Source of the DNA: Demequina lignilytica | GTDB taxonomy: Bacteria; Actinomycetota; Actinomycetes; Actinomycetales; Demequinaceae | DNA length: 64,000 nt | NCBI RefSeq assembly: GCF_030418305.1 | Contig: NZ_JAUHPX010000005.1 | Span: 186,001 to 250,000 of the forward strand | Direction: 5' to 3' | Shown: piece by piece, positions 45,231-53,604 of the stretch | Numbering within the stretch: the stretch's first letter is position 1 | Layout of the letters: each line of letters opens with the position of its first letter | The notes under the pieces: generated by a model | Databases searched by the model: none | What the model was told of the DNA's origin: nothing | The model's input: only the letters and a program-made list of their open reading frames with translations | Made by a program: the position numbers and the translations under genes

Positions 45231-46640
45231 GTGACGCCCTCGAACGCCGCGGGTACGCTCGCGCCCTCGCACCCTCGCCGCTCGCTCTGGCTGGCCACGC
45301 TCGACGAGCCCCTCGCTCCCTCGGATCCGCTGACGGGGGACACCGAGGCCGACGTCGCGATCGTCGGGGCGGGCTTCACCGGGCTGTGGACCGCCTTGTA
45401 CCTGGCCCGCGCACGACCCGACCTGCGCATCGTCGTGCTCGAGCGCTACCACGCCGGATTCGGAGCCTCGGGACGCAACGGCGGCTGGGCGTCCGCCCTG
45501 TTCCCGAGCTCCTTCTCGACGCTGGCGCGGGAGCACGGGCCCGAGGCCGCGATGCGCCAGCACGCCGCCATGCGCGCCTCCGTCGACGAGCTCCTCCGCG
45601 TCGCCGCCGAGGAGGGCATCGACGCGGGCGCCGCCAAGGGCGGCACCATCGTCCTGGCGCGTACGCCCGTGCAGCTCGCGCGGGCACGCGCGGAGGTCGA
45701 GGAGGCGCGGCGGTGGGGCCGAGCCGAGGACGACCTCGTCCTGCTGGGCGAGGACGATGCGCGGGCCCGGCTGGACGGCGCCGGCACGCTCGGCGCGACG
45801 TACACGCCGGACTGCGCCGCCATCCACCCCGGCCGCCTGGTGCGCGGCCTCCTCGCCGCGGTGCGTCGCCGCGGGGTCCGGGTTCACGAGGCGACCGCGG
45901 TCACCGCGATCGCCCCGCGCCGCGTGACGACCCCGCGTGGGACGGTCCGCGCGCGGCACATCGTCCGCGCGACCGAGGGCTACACGCCGGGCCTGCCGGG
46001 CTCGCGTCGCGCGGTGATCCCCGTGCAGTCGCTGGTGCTCGCCACCGAGCCGCTCCCCGCGGAGGTGTGGGAGCGCATCGGCCTCGCCGGACGCGAGACC
46101 TTCTCCGACCATCGCCACCTCATCGTCTACGGGCAGCGCACCGCCGACGACCGCCTGGTCTTCGGCGGCCGGGGCGCCCCGTACCGCTGGGGCTCGTCGA
46201 CGGCGCTCCGGCAGCGCGCGGCCGACCGCGTGCACGCGGCGCTGCGCGCGACGGTCGCCGAGATGCTGCCGGCCCTCGAGGGGGTGCCGTTCCCGTACGC
46301 GTGGGGCGGCGCGCTGGGGATCGCCCGCGACTGGCATGCGTCGGTCGGGTTCGACGCTCGGACCGGGATCGGCTGGGCCGGCGGGTACGTCGGCGACGGC
46401 GTCACCACCACGAACCTGGCCGGACGCACCCTCAGGGACCTCATCCTGGGCGAGGACACCGCGCTCACGACGCTGCCGTGGGTGGGGCACCGGTCGCGTC
46501 GCTGGGAGCCGGAGCCGCTGCGCTGGGCGGGGGCCAACGCGGGGCTCCGGGCCATGGCGATCGCCGACCGTGAGGAGCGGATCACGGGCCGCGAGAGCCT
46601 TGTCGCACGAGCGATGTCACCGCTGATGGGCGGGCACTGA
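45231..46640 (+). CDS. FAD-dependent amine oxidoreductase (DAO family, gamma-glutamylputrescine oxidase-like)
   Basis: 469 residues from a GTG; the frame is open for a further 81 nt. N-terminal Rossmann motif VAIVGAGFTGLWTALYLA, then FGASGRNGGW, the second FAD strand near TAIAPRRVTTP and C-terminal GWAGGYVGDGVTTTNLAGRTL. The RSLWLATLDEPL segment before the FAD motif is typical of the actinobacterial members near polyamine transporters. Likely oxidises putrescine or its gamma-glutamyl derivative; the substrate is inferred from context. Confidence 0.85.
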   Translation: MTPSNAAGTLAPSHPRRSLWLATLDEPLAPSDPLTGDTEADVAIVGAGFTGLWTALYLARARPDLRIVVLERYHAGFGASGRNGGWASALFPSSFSTLAREHGPEAAMRQHAAMRASVDELLRVAAEEGIDAGAAKGGTIVLARTPVQLARARAEVEEARRWGRAEDDLVLLGEDDARARLDGAGTLGATYTPDCAAIHPGRLVRGLLAAVRRRGVRVHEATAVTAIAPRRVTTPRGTVRARHIVRATEGYTPGLPGSRRAVIPVQSLVLATEPLPAEVWERIGLAGRETFSDHRHLIVYGQRTADDRLVFGGRGAPYRWGSSTALRQRAADRVHAALRATVAEMLPALEGVPFPYAWGGALGIARDWHASVGFDARTGIGWAGGYVGDGVTTTNLAGRTLRDLILGEDTALTTLPWVGHRSRRWEPEPLRWAGANAGLRAMAIADREERITGRESLVARAMSPLMGGH

Positions 46641-46719
46641 GCGCCGCCGGGCGGATCGGCCCCTCAGGGGCTAGCGTCGGACCCAGGGGCACCATCGGGG
46701 TGCGAACGGAGGCGACGCC

Positions 46720-48162
46720 GTGACGGACCAGCACAAGCCGCGACTGCACGGGCGCGTCGTGGCGATCAGCATCGGAGCCGCGCTCGGCGGCTTCCTGTTC
46801 GGCTTCGACTCGTCGGTCATCAACGGCGCCGTGGACTCCATCCAGGGGCAGTTCGAGCTCACCGAGACCTTCACCGGCTTCGCCGTCGCCTCGGCGCTGC
46901 TGGGCTGCGCGGTGGGAGCGTGGTTCGCGGGCTCGCTCGGCAACCGCTACGGGCGGATCCGCGTGATGGTCATCTCGGCGATCGTGTTCCTCGCCTCCGC
47001 GATCGGCTCGGGCTTCGCCTTCGGCATCTGGGACCTCATCGGCTGGCGGGTCGCGGGCGGCCTCGCGATCGGCGCGGCCTCCGTGATCGCGCCCGCGTAC
47101 ATCGCCGAGGTCGCGCCCGCGACGTTCCGAGGACGGCTCGGTTCGCTCCAGCAGATGGCGATCGTGCTCGGAATCTTCGCGGCGCTGCTCAGCGATCAGG
47201 TGCTCGCCACGTCCGCCGGCGGCGCGGATCAGGAGCTGTGGTTCGGCCTCGAGGCCTGGCGCTGGATGTTCCTGATGGCGATCATCCCGGCGCTCGTCTA
47301 CGGCATCGCCGCGCTGCGGCTGCCGGAGTCGCCGCGGTTCCTGGTGGCGCAGCACCGTGACGACGAGGCCTCACGGGTCCTGGTCGACTTCACCGGCGAG
47401 GAGGAGCCCGCGCACAAGGTCGCCCAGATCCGGTTCTCGCTCGGCAAGGACGACAAGAGGTCGCTGCGCGACCTCAAGGGGCGGGCGTTCGGTCTCCATC
47501 CGATCGTGTGGACCGGCATCCTGCTCTCGGTGTTCCAGCAGTTCGTCGGCATCAACGTGATCTTCTACTACTCGACCACCTTGTGGAAGTCCGTCGGGTT
47601 CACCGAGGACGACGCCTTCCTCACCTCGACCATCACCTCCGTCACCAACATCGTCGTCACCATCATCGCGATCGCGCTCGTGGACAAGATCGGGCGCCGG
47701 CTGCTGCTGCTCATCGGCTCCGCGGGCATGACCGTGTCGCTCGGGATCATGGCGGTCGCGTTCTCCACCGCGACGGTCGACGCGGGCGGGGACGCGTCCC
47801 TGACGGGCGGCTGGGCGATGGCGGCGCTGATCGCGGCGAACGCGTTCGTGGTCTTCTTCGGCGCCTCGTGGGGACCCGTGGTCTGGGTCCTCCTGGGAGA
47901 GATGTTCCCCAACCGCTTCCGCGCGACCGCGCTCGCGGTCGCCGCCGCTGCGCAGTGGATCGCGAACTTCCTCATCACCGTGACGTTCCCGTCGCTCGCG
48001 AACATGTCGCTCGCCGTCGCGTACGGCTTCTACGCGACCATGGCGCTGCTGTCCTTCTTCTTCGTCATGACCCGCGTGCCGGAGACGCGCGGCGTCGAGC
48101 TGGAGGACATGCGCGACGACGCGGACGCCCACACGAAGGAGGACGCCGCCGCGGGGATCTAA
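46720..48162 (+). CDS. Sugar porter family MFS transporter
   Basis: 480 residues from a GTG with GGAGG 7 nt upstream; TAGCGT near 46670 is a likely -10 box. Twelve helices with sugar-porter signatures: NRYGRIRVM, PESPRFL after helix 6, QQFVGINVIFYYS in helix 7, DKIGRR and PETRG at the end. Probably a proton/sugar symporter for a hexose or pentose. Confidence 0.92.
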   Translation: MTDQHKPRLHGRVVAISIGAALGGFLFGFDSSVINGAVDSIQGQFELTETFTGFAVASALLGCAVGAWFAGSLGNRYGRIRVMVISAIVFLASAIGSGFAFGIWDLIGWRVAGGLAIGAASVIAPAYIAEVAPATFRGRLGSLQQMAIVLGIFAALLSDQVLATSAGGADQELWFGLEAWRWMFLMAIIPALVYGIAALRLPESPRFLVAQHRDDEASRVLVDFTGEEEPAHKVAQIRFSLGKDDKRSLRDLKGRAFGLHPIVWTGILLSVFQQFVGINVIFYYSTTLWKSVGFTEDDAFLTSTITSVTNIVVTIIAIALVDKIGRRLLLLIGSAGMTVSLGIMAVAFSTATVDAGGDASLTGGWAMAALIAANAFVVFFGASWGPVVWVLLGEMFPNRFRATALAVAAAAQWIANFLITVTFPSLANMSLAVAYGFYATMALLSFFFVMTRVPETRGVELEDMRDDADAHTKEDAAAGI

Positions 48163-48167
48163 ACCCG

Positions 48168-48177
48168 CGCATCGTCC
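48168..48177 (-). repeat. GGACGATGCG element, intergenic copy
   Basis: Exact minus-strand copy 6 nt after the sugar porter stop. Confidence 0.8.
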
Positions 48178-48189
48178 CTCCCGCGAACG

Positions 48190-48227
48190 GGGAAGCGCCC
48201 CGCCTGAGATCAGGCGGGGCGCTTCCC
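48190..48227. terminator. Bidirectional terminator hairpin
   Basis: A perfect 18-bp inverted repeat with a 2-nt centre between the sugar porter (plus) and tRNA-Tyr (minus). Confidence 0.85.
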
Positions 48228-48232
48228 GTGGG

Positions 48233-48313
48233 TGGCAGGTGAGGGATTCGAACCCCCGAAGCTTGCGCGGCTGATTTACAGTCAGCTCCCTTTGGCCGCT
48301 CGGGCAACCTGCC
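48233..48313 (-). tRNA. tRNA-Tyr (GTA)
   Basis: 81-nt type II tRNA with acceptor GGCAGGT/ACCTGCC, anticodon stem-loop CTGACTGTAAATCAG (anticodon GTA), a long variable arm and T-loop TTCGAAT. Confidence 0.95.
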
Positions 48314-48429
48314 GGTGCGCCGTCAACCGGCGCGCATGGAAGGATAGCAAGGAATCCGCCGGGCTTGTTACTCGCATGGTCCCGGTCGGCAGGGAACGAT
48401 GCGCGGGAGGCCGCGCGAGGAGGTGCCGG

Positions 48430-48921
48430 ATGGCCGGGGACAACAGCTTCGACGTGGTGAGCAAGGTCGACCGCCAGGAGGTGGACAATGCTCTCAACCA
48501 GGCCGCGAAGGAGATCGCGCAGCGCTACGACTTCAAGGGCGTGGGCGCCTCGATCGAGTTCGCCGGCGAGGACGTCCTCATGAAGGCCAACAGCCCCGAG
48601 CGCGTCAAGGCGATCCTGGACGTGTTCATCTCGAAGCTCGCCAAGCGCCAGATCGAGATGAAGGCGCTCGAGTGGGGCGAGCCGGTGCCGTCGGGCAAGG
48701 AGTTCCGCCTGGTCGCGAAGGTCAAGGAGGGCATCGCCCAGGACGTCGCCAAGAAGTTGACGAAGCTGGTGCGCGACGAGGGTCCGAAGTCCGTCAAGGC
48801 GCTCATCCAGGGCGACGAGCTCCGCGTCACCTCGAAGTCCCGCGACGACCTGCAGGCGACCATCGCCCTGCTGAAGGGCGCGGACGTCGACGCCGCGCTG
48901 CAGTTCGTCAACTTCCGGTAG
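48430..48921 (+). CDS. YajQ family nucleotide-binding protein
   Basis: 163 residues from the ATG with GAGGAGG 6 nt before it. Starts [21 protein letters not shown] and contains [13 protein letters not shown] and [18 protein letters not shown], as in YajQ. Members bind nucleotides including cyclic-di-GMP or RNA; the role here is unknown. Its stop directly abuts the stop of the convergent HNH gene. Confidence 0.94.
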   Translation: MAGDNSFDVVSKVDRQEVDNALNQAAKEIAQRYDFKGVGASIEFAGEDVLMKANSPERVKAILDVFISKLAKRQIEMKALEWGEPVPSGKEFRLVAKVKEGIAQDVAKKLTKLVRDEGPKSVKALIQGDELRVTSKSRDDLQATIALLKGADVDAALQFVNFR

Positions 48922-50295
48922 TCACCCGGTCTCACGCAGCTCCTCCGGATCCATCGTGGTCCGCTCGAGGTGACCGGGGATCGGCTCCTGTCGCGGGTCC
49001 ACCGATGCGGGCGGGATGAACTGCCAGCCCGTGCCCCGGCGCCGGATCCGCCAGCGTTCGCGGTGGATCATGTGGTGATGGCGGACGCACAGCATGATGC
49101 CGTCATCGACATCGGTCCTGCCCCCGTGCTGCCATTCGCGCACGTGGTGGGTGTCGCAGTACGCGGGCGGGAGCCCGCACTTCGCGCAGCCTCGGTCGCG
49201 CTCCGCGATCGCGCGGCGCTGTCCCGGGGTGAAGAACCGCTTCGCGGCACCCTGGTCGAGCACCTCGGAGCGGGTGCCCAGCACGGTCGGGATGATCTCC
49301 GCGTCGGCGGCCTGCCTCCGGAGCACGCCGATCGGGATCGGACGGTCGATCCCGTCGATCGCGCCGTGGCCCTGGCCCGACTCGAGGTCCGTGAGGCTCA
49401 ACCGGACCACGACGGTGGTCTTCACCGCATCGTGCGGACGCTCGCAGCCGTTGGCATGCCGGCCGAGCCAGCCCAGCGCGTCGGCGCGCAGCTGCCCGGG
49501 GGTGCGCCCGTCCACCGCGTCATGCTCGACCGCGGCGCGGTAGGCGTGCTTCATGTACCCGTCGACCGCTGCCATCAGGGGTGCGGCGGTCAGCGGGTCG
49601 AGCAGAGCGCTGAGGCGGATCATGCCGTTCGACTCCTCGCGGATCGACGCCTGCCGCAGCGCGTGCAGCTCGTCGTACCGGTCCTCCGCCACCCGCGGCG
49701 GCGTGAGCCCCGCCTCGATCCGCCTGACCAGCGAGCGTACCGACCGCAGCGGGATGGTCACGGCCTTGTCCACGACCATCCGCTCGACCCGCTCCAGCGG
49801 CAGCGACCCCAGCGGGGTCTCCCGCACGGCCGCGTCCACCGGGAGCCCGTCCGCGTCGCGGGCGTCGGGGTGCTGCATCAGCACCCCGTGGATCAGCACG
49901 AAGGCATCGGGACTGATCCGGCCCTCGCGCGCCGTCACCGCCAGGTACGGCAGGACCGAGGCGCCCGACGGCGAGTCGTCCGCGCGTCCATCGAGGGAGG
50001 AACCGAGGATGCGCAGACGCTCAGCCTCGGCGACCGTGCCACCGGTGATCCCGGCGACGAGCTGATCGACGCCGCTGAACCCTCGCCGCCGCGCGAGCCC
50101 ACCCGCTCCCGGGCCCGACCTCCGGCCGGCCTCGGCGACCGCTGCTGCCAGGATCAGGTCGGATTCGCGGCGCCTTGCCACGCTGTCCGAGATGAGCGCC
50201 ACCAGATCCCAGTCCGTGAGGGCGCCGGCGGTCTCGACGCGGGCGCGCAGCGCGTCCAGCGGGTCGGGCCCTGCGGATGCGGCGGTCGAGGTCAT
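48922..50295 (-). CDS. DUF222 and HNH endonuclease domain protein (13E12-type)
   Basis: 457 residues. The N-terminal and central part is DUF222; the C-terminal HNH domain has CAKCGLPPAYCDTHHVREW, GGRTDVDDGIMLC and HHHMIH, with zinc-binding Cys pairs and the His catalytic residues intact. This family is present in many copies in Actinobacteria (the REP13E12 repeat of Mycobacterium). It may be a mobile or selfish element, but no terminal repeats are seen. Confidence 0.9.
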   Translation of the reverse strand: MTSTAASAGPDPLDALRARVETAGALTDWDLVALISDSVARRRESDLILAAAVAEAGRRSGPGAGGLARRRGFSGVDQLVAGITGGTVAEAERLRILGSSLDGRADDSPSGASVLPYLAVTAREGRISPDAFVLIHGVLMQHPDARDADGLPVDAAVRETPLGSLPLERVERMVVDKAVTIPLRSVRSLVRRIEAGLTPPRVAEDRYDELHALRQASIREESNGMIRLSALLDPLTAAPLMAAVDGYMKHAYRAAVEHDAVDGRTPGQLRADALGWLGRHANGCERPHDAVKTTVVVRLSLTDLESGQGHGAIDGIDRPIPIGVLRRQAADAEIIPTVLGTRSEVLDQGAAKRFFTPGQRRAIAERDRGCAKCGLPPAYCDTHHVREWQHGGRTDVDDGIMLCVRHHHMIHRERWRIRRRGTGWQFIPPASVDPRQEPIPGHLERTTMDPEELRETG

Positions 50296-50345
50296 GCCTC
50301 AAGTCAACAGGAGGGGTCCGACATCGAAACGGACAAATAGGACGC

Positions 50346-51233
50346 TCAGGGATCCCCGCCTCCCGTGGGCGTGTGCGGCACCGGGCACCCGCCGGGGAAC
50401 GTCCCGAGCTCCTCGACGCGGAACCCGTCCGGGTAGCTCCGGATCCACGGCAGATCCTCGACCCGGGTCGGCTTGGCACGCGCAGGCAGCAGCCCCGCGA
50501 TCACCCCTCGCAACCGCACCGCGACTCGCGACCCGATCACCACCACGCGCGGCGGGTGCGCGTAGCCGAGCGCGTCCAGCAGCGCATCGTCCATCAGGGC
50601 CCGGCTGACCGCCTCCATGGCGCGCTTGGGCACGTACGGGCGGAACGTCAGCAGCAGCGCGAGGGTCGCGTCCGCGACGCGACGGGCGCCCTCGTCGAAC
50701 GCGAAATGCTCGGCCTCGTAGCCGTCCATGAGCTCGGCGAAGCCCTCGTAGGTCTCGGGCAGGTCCGTGATGTTCATGTGCCGCCCGAGCTCCCGGTAGT
50801 ACCGCACGGAGGCGTCGAGCTCGGCGTCCGTGAGGGCACGCTTGCCGTACGCGTCGAGCCACCGCTTGGGCACGACGACGAAGGTCGACAGCACGTAGCG
50901 GAACTCGTGGTCGGGGATGTCGTAGGCACGATGCATCTGGTTGATGCGGCGGATCGCGCTGCGTGCCTCCGGCGCCGCGAAGCCGGCACGGGTGGGGACC
51001 TCGAGCAGCAGCGCCGTGTCGTCGTAGCGCTTCTGGGGGCGCGCCGTGAACTCGCCCGTGCGGTCGAGCAGCCCGCCGATCCCGGGCACCGCGTAGGTGC
51101 GGAACAGCGCGAAGCTCAGCGACTGGTTCATGTCCCACGGGAACTCGTGCATGACGACGTTGCGGTAGATCTCGACGAAGTCGCGCTCGGGGTCGAGCGC
51201 CGCGTTGACCCGCCGCCAGTGGTCGCGTCTCAT
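50346..51233 (-). CDS. mpaB/Lcp-family oxygenase (DUF2236)
   Basis: 295 residues from an ATG with TAGTTT 7 nt before it (leaderless). Contains HRAYDIPDHEFRYVLSTFVVVPKRWL and FVEIYRNVVMHEFPWDMNQSL, typical of the DUF2236 family that includes rubber oxygenase Lcp and fungal MpaB, all-helical heme proteins. The heme His cannot be fixed without an alignment. The substrate is unknown. It carries a 10-mer copy (50583-50592) encoding DDA. Confidence 0.78.
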   Translation of the reverse strand: MRRDHWRRVNAALDPERDFVEIYRNVVMHEFPWDMNQSLSFALFRTYAVPGIGGLLDRTGEFTARPQKRYDDTALLLEVPTRAGFAAPEARSAIRRINQMHRAYDIPDHEFRYVLSTFVVVPKRWLDAYGKRALTDAELDASVRYYRELGRHMNITDLPETYEGFAELMDGYEAEHFAFDEGARRVADATLALLLTFRPYVPKRAMEAVSRALMDDALLDALGYAHPPRVVVIGSRVAVRLRGVIAGLLPARAKPTRVEDLPWIRSYPDGFRVEELGTFPGGCPVPHTPTGGGDP

Positions 51234-51240
51234 GCCACGC

Positions 51241-51246
51241 AAACTA
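51241..51246 (-). promoter_or_regulatory. -10 box of a leaderless promoter
   Basis: TAGTTT on the minus strand lies 7 nt before the ATG of the mpaB/Lcp-family gene. Confidence 0.5.
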
Positions 51247-51327
51247 CGCCATCCGGGCGCGGAAGTGAATGGTGGATCACTTTTCGGACGCCGTGCGGGC
51301 GAGTCTCCATGGTGCGAGACTGCACCC

Positions 51328-51975
51328 ATGTCCCTGGTGCGCGTCCACAACCTCGCCGTCTCCCTCGACGGCTTCGCGACCGGCGTCGACCAGAGCCTCG
51401 AGTCGCCGTTCGGCCACGCCGGCATGCGCCTCATGCAGTGGTTCCACGACACCGCGACCTTCCGCCGCAACATGGGTGAGGATCCCGGCGAGCCGACCCC
51501 CGACGACGCGTTCGCCGCGCGCTGGGACCAGGGCGTCGGAGCCGAGATCATGGGGGCGGGCAAGTTCGGCCCCCCGGGCTGGGAGGACGATGCGTCGTGG
51601 CAGGGGTGGTGGGGCGAGGAGCCCCCGTTCCACTCGCCTGTGGTGGTGCTCACGCATCGCCCGCGGCCGGCGCTGACGCTCGGCGGGACCACCTTCCACT
51701 TCCTCGACACGCTCCCCCGGGACGCGCTCGAGGCCGCCCGCACGATGGCGGACGGCCTCGATGTGCGCGTCGGCGGCGGGCCGACCACGGTGCGCGCGTT
51801 CCTCGCCGCCGACCTGGTCGACCTGCTCCACGTCGCGGTGGTGCCGGTGGTGCTGGGCCGAGGGACCAGCCCGTGGACCGGACTGGACGGCATCGAGGAC
51901 CGCTTCGTGAGCGAGTCCGTCACCACCCCGAGCGGTGTCACGCACGTGACGTTCACGCGGCGGCCGCGCGACTGA
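51328..51975 (+). CDS. Dihydrofolate reductase-like protein (RibD C-terminal domain)
   Basis: 215 residues; GAGACT 6 nt before the ATG suggests leaderless translation. One DHFR-like fold: VHNLAVSLDGFATG at the start, IMGAGKFG, then VRVGGGPTTVRAFLAADLVD for NADPH binding and VPVVLGRG. An NADPH-dependent reductase of unknown substrate. Convergent with the hydrolase that follows, 22 nt apart. Confidence 0.88.
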   Translation: MSLVRVHNLAVSLDGFATGVDQSLESPFGHAGMRLMQWFHDTATFRRNMGEDPGEPTPDDAFAARWDQGVGAEIMGAGKFGPPGWEDDASWQGWWGEEPPFHSPVVVLTHRPRPALTLGGTTFHFLDTLPRDALEAARTMADGLDVRVGGGPTTVRAFLAADLVDLLHVAVVPVVLGRGTSPWTGLDGIEDRFVSESVTTPSGVTHVTFTRRPRD

Positions 51976-51997
51976 GGGCGGCGCCGGTTCCACGGAC

Positions 51998-52549
51998 CTA
52001 CGAGGCGAACACCGCGGCGGCCGGCACGACCGCCGCGGTGCGGCCGGGTGCCCGCTGCGACTCCCAGTAGAGGTTGGTGTGCGCGATCACGTCCGCCATG
52101 GGCGGGGCGCCGAGCTCCGTCAGGTCCTCGGTCGTGTGCGAGTCCCCGACCAGCGTGACGTCGTATCCCCGCGTGAACGCGCCGTGGATGGTCGACCGGA
52201 TGCACATGTCGGTCTGCGCGCCGCAGACCACGAGGTGCCCGACCGCGGCGTTCGCCAGCTCGGCCTCCAGCCCGGTGCCCTCGAAGGCGTCCCCGTACCG
52301 CTTGTGGATCACGGGCTCGCCCGCTTTCATGGTGAGCTCGGGCACGTAGCGCCACCCCTCGGAGCCCTCCGGCATGCCCGCGTCCGAGTGCTGCACCCAG
52401 ATCACGGGTGCACCCGCCTTGCGCGCGCGCTTCACCATGGCGGCGATGCGTGCGATCACACCGTCGCGGTCGTGGGCCGCGACCACGACGTCGTGCTGCA
52501 TGTCGATCACCAGCAGCGCCGTAGCCGGCCGTCCCTCGAGAGTCGTCAT
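51998..52549 (-). CDS. Cysteine hydrolase, isochorismatase family
   Basis: 183 residues with the catalytic Asp in LLVIDMQHDVV, a Lys in VIHKRYGDAFEGT and the nucleophile Cys in VCGAQTDMCIRST. Such enzymes hydrolyse amides (nicotinamide, N-carbamoyl compounds); the substrate is unknown. Confidence 0.9.
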   Translation of the reverse strand: MTTLEGRPATALLVIDMQHDVVVAAHDRDGVIARIAAMVKRARKAGAPVIWVQHSDAGMPEGSEGWRYVPELTMKAGEPVIHKRYGDAFEGTGLEAELANAAVGHLVVCGAQTDMCIRSTIHGAFTRGYDVTLVGDSHTTEDLTELGAPPMADVIAHTNLYWESQRAPGRTAAVVPAAAVFAS

Positions 52550-52612
52550 GGGACCTCCTCCGTGTCTCCGGCCACGCTACGCGCCGGGTCCGACACTTGC
52601 GAGCCCCGAGGC

Positions 52613-53488
52613 TCAGCGCAGGAAGCCGCGGCCCTGCGCCATCTGCTCGAGACGCGCGATGCGCTGGTCCATCGGCGGGTGCGTCGCGAACAGGTTCGAC
52701 AGGCCGGCCCCGCGGAAGGGGTTGGCGATCATCATGTGCGACACGTTCTCGAGCTTCGGGTCGTCGCGCAGGGGCCGTGCCTTCACCCCGGCCTCGAGCT
52801 TGCGCAGCGCGGACGCCAGCGCGAGCGGATCGCCCGTGAGGGCCGCACCGTCCTCGTCGGCGTCGTACTCGCGGGTGCGGGAGATCGACATGCGGATCAG
52901 GGTCGCGGCGAGCGGCGCGAGCAGCAGCATGGCAAGCATCCCGATCGCGCCGAACGGGTTGTCGCGGTTGTTGCCGCCGCCGCCGAAGAAGAACATCATC
53001 TGCGCGACCGCGGTGATCATGCCGGCGAACGCCGCCGCCACCGAGCCGATGAGGATGTCGCGGTTGTAGACGTGCATGAGCTCGTGACCGAGCACTCCGC
53101 GCAGCTCGCGCTCGTCGAGCAGCTCGAGGATCCCCTCGGTGCAGCAGACGGCCGCGTTCTGCGGGTTCCGCCCGGTGGCGAAGGCGTTGGGCGCCGCCGT
53201 GGGTGAGATGTACAGGCGCGGCATGGGCTGGGCGGCCTCGCGGCTCAGCTCGCGGACGATCCGGTACATGGCAGGCTGCTCGACCTCGGTGACGGGCCGC
53301 GCATGCATCGCGCGGATCGCCAGGGTGTCCGAGTTCCAGTAGCCGACGAACGTGCCGATCACCGAGAGCAGCGCGAACAGCCACAGGTAGCTGCCGTTGC
53401 CGACGAACACGCCGAGCGTGAGCATGACGGCCCACAGGGCCACGAACAGGCCCGTCGTCTTGAGCCCGTTGAAGTGCTTCTTTCCCAC
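52613..53488 (-). CDS. htpX: Zinc metalloprotease HtpX
   Basis: 291 residues from a GTG with GGAGG before it. Two N-terminal helices (about 10-50), zinc motif HELMH at 135-139, two further helices and the third zinc ligand Glu in REYDADEDGA. A membrane M48 protease that degrades damaged membrane proteins. Confidence 0.95.
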   Translation of the reverse strand: MGKKHFNGLKTTGLFVALWAVMLTLGVFVGNGSYLWLFALLSVIGTFVGYWNSDTLAIRAMHARPVTEVEQPAMYRIVRELSREAAQPMPRLYISPTAAPNAFATGRNPQNAAVCCTEGILELLDERELRGVLGHELMHVYNRDILIGSVAAAFAGMITAVAQMMFFFGGGGNNRDNPFGAIGMLAMLLLAPLAATLIRMSISRTREYDADEDGAALTGDPLALASALRKLEAGVKARPLRDDPKLENVSHMMIANPFRGAGLSNLFATHPPMDQRIARLEQMAQGRGFLR

Positions 53489-53546
53489 CGGTCCTCCGTA
53501 GTTCCCTCGCCAGGAAGAACGGATGTCACCCTATGCCGGTTCCCCG

Positions 53547-53556
53547 CGCATCGTCG
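53547..53556 (-). repeat. GGACGATGCG element, one-mismatch intergenic copy
   Basis: Reads CGACGATGCG on the minus strand, 49 nt after the fprA stop. Confidence 0.5.
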
Positions 53557-53604
53557 CACGCCCGCGAGCACGCCCGCGACCGCGGACGCGACGGAGGCGC
53601 GAGG

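Noticed and set aside
48922-50295. DUF222/HNH gene as an intein or homing intron endonuclease
   Set aside because: It is a free-standing gene with intact flanks; no terminal repeats or target duplication were found.
51234-53435. N-terminal extension of the mpaB/Lcp-family frame to 53435
   Set aside because: It runs antisense through the reductase gene and out of frame through the hydrolase and htpX; the conserved protein starts at 51233.
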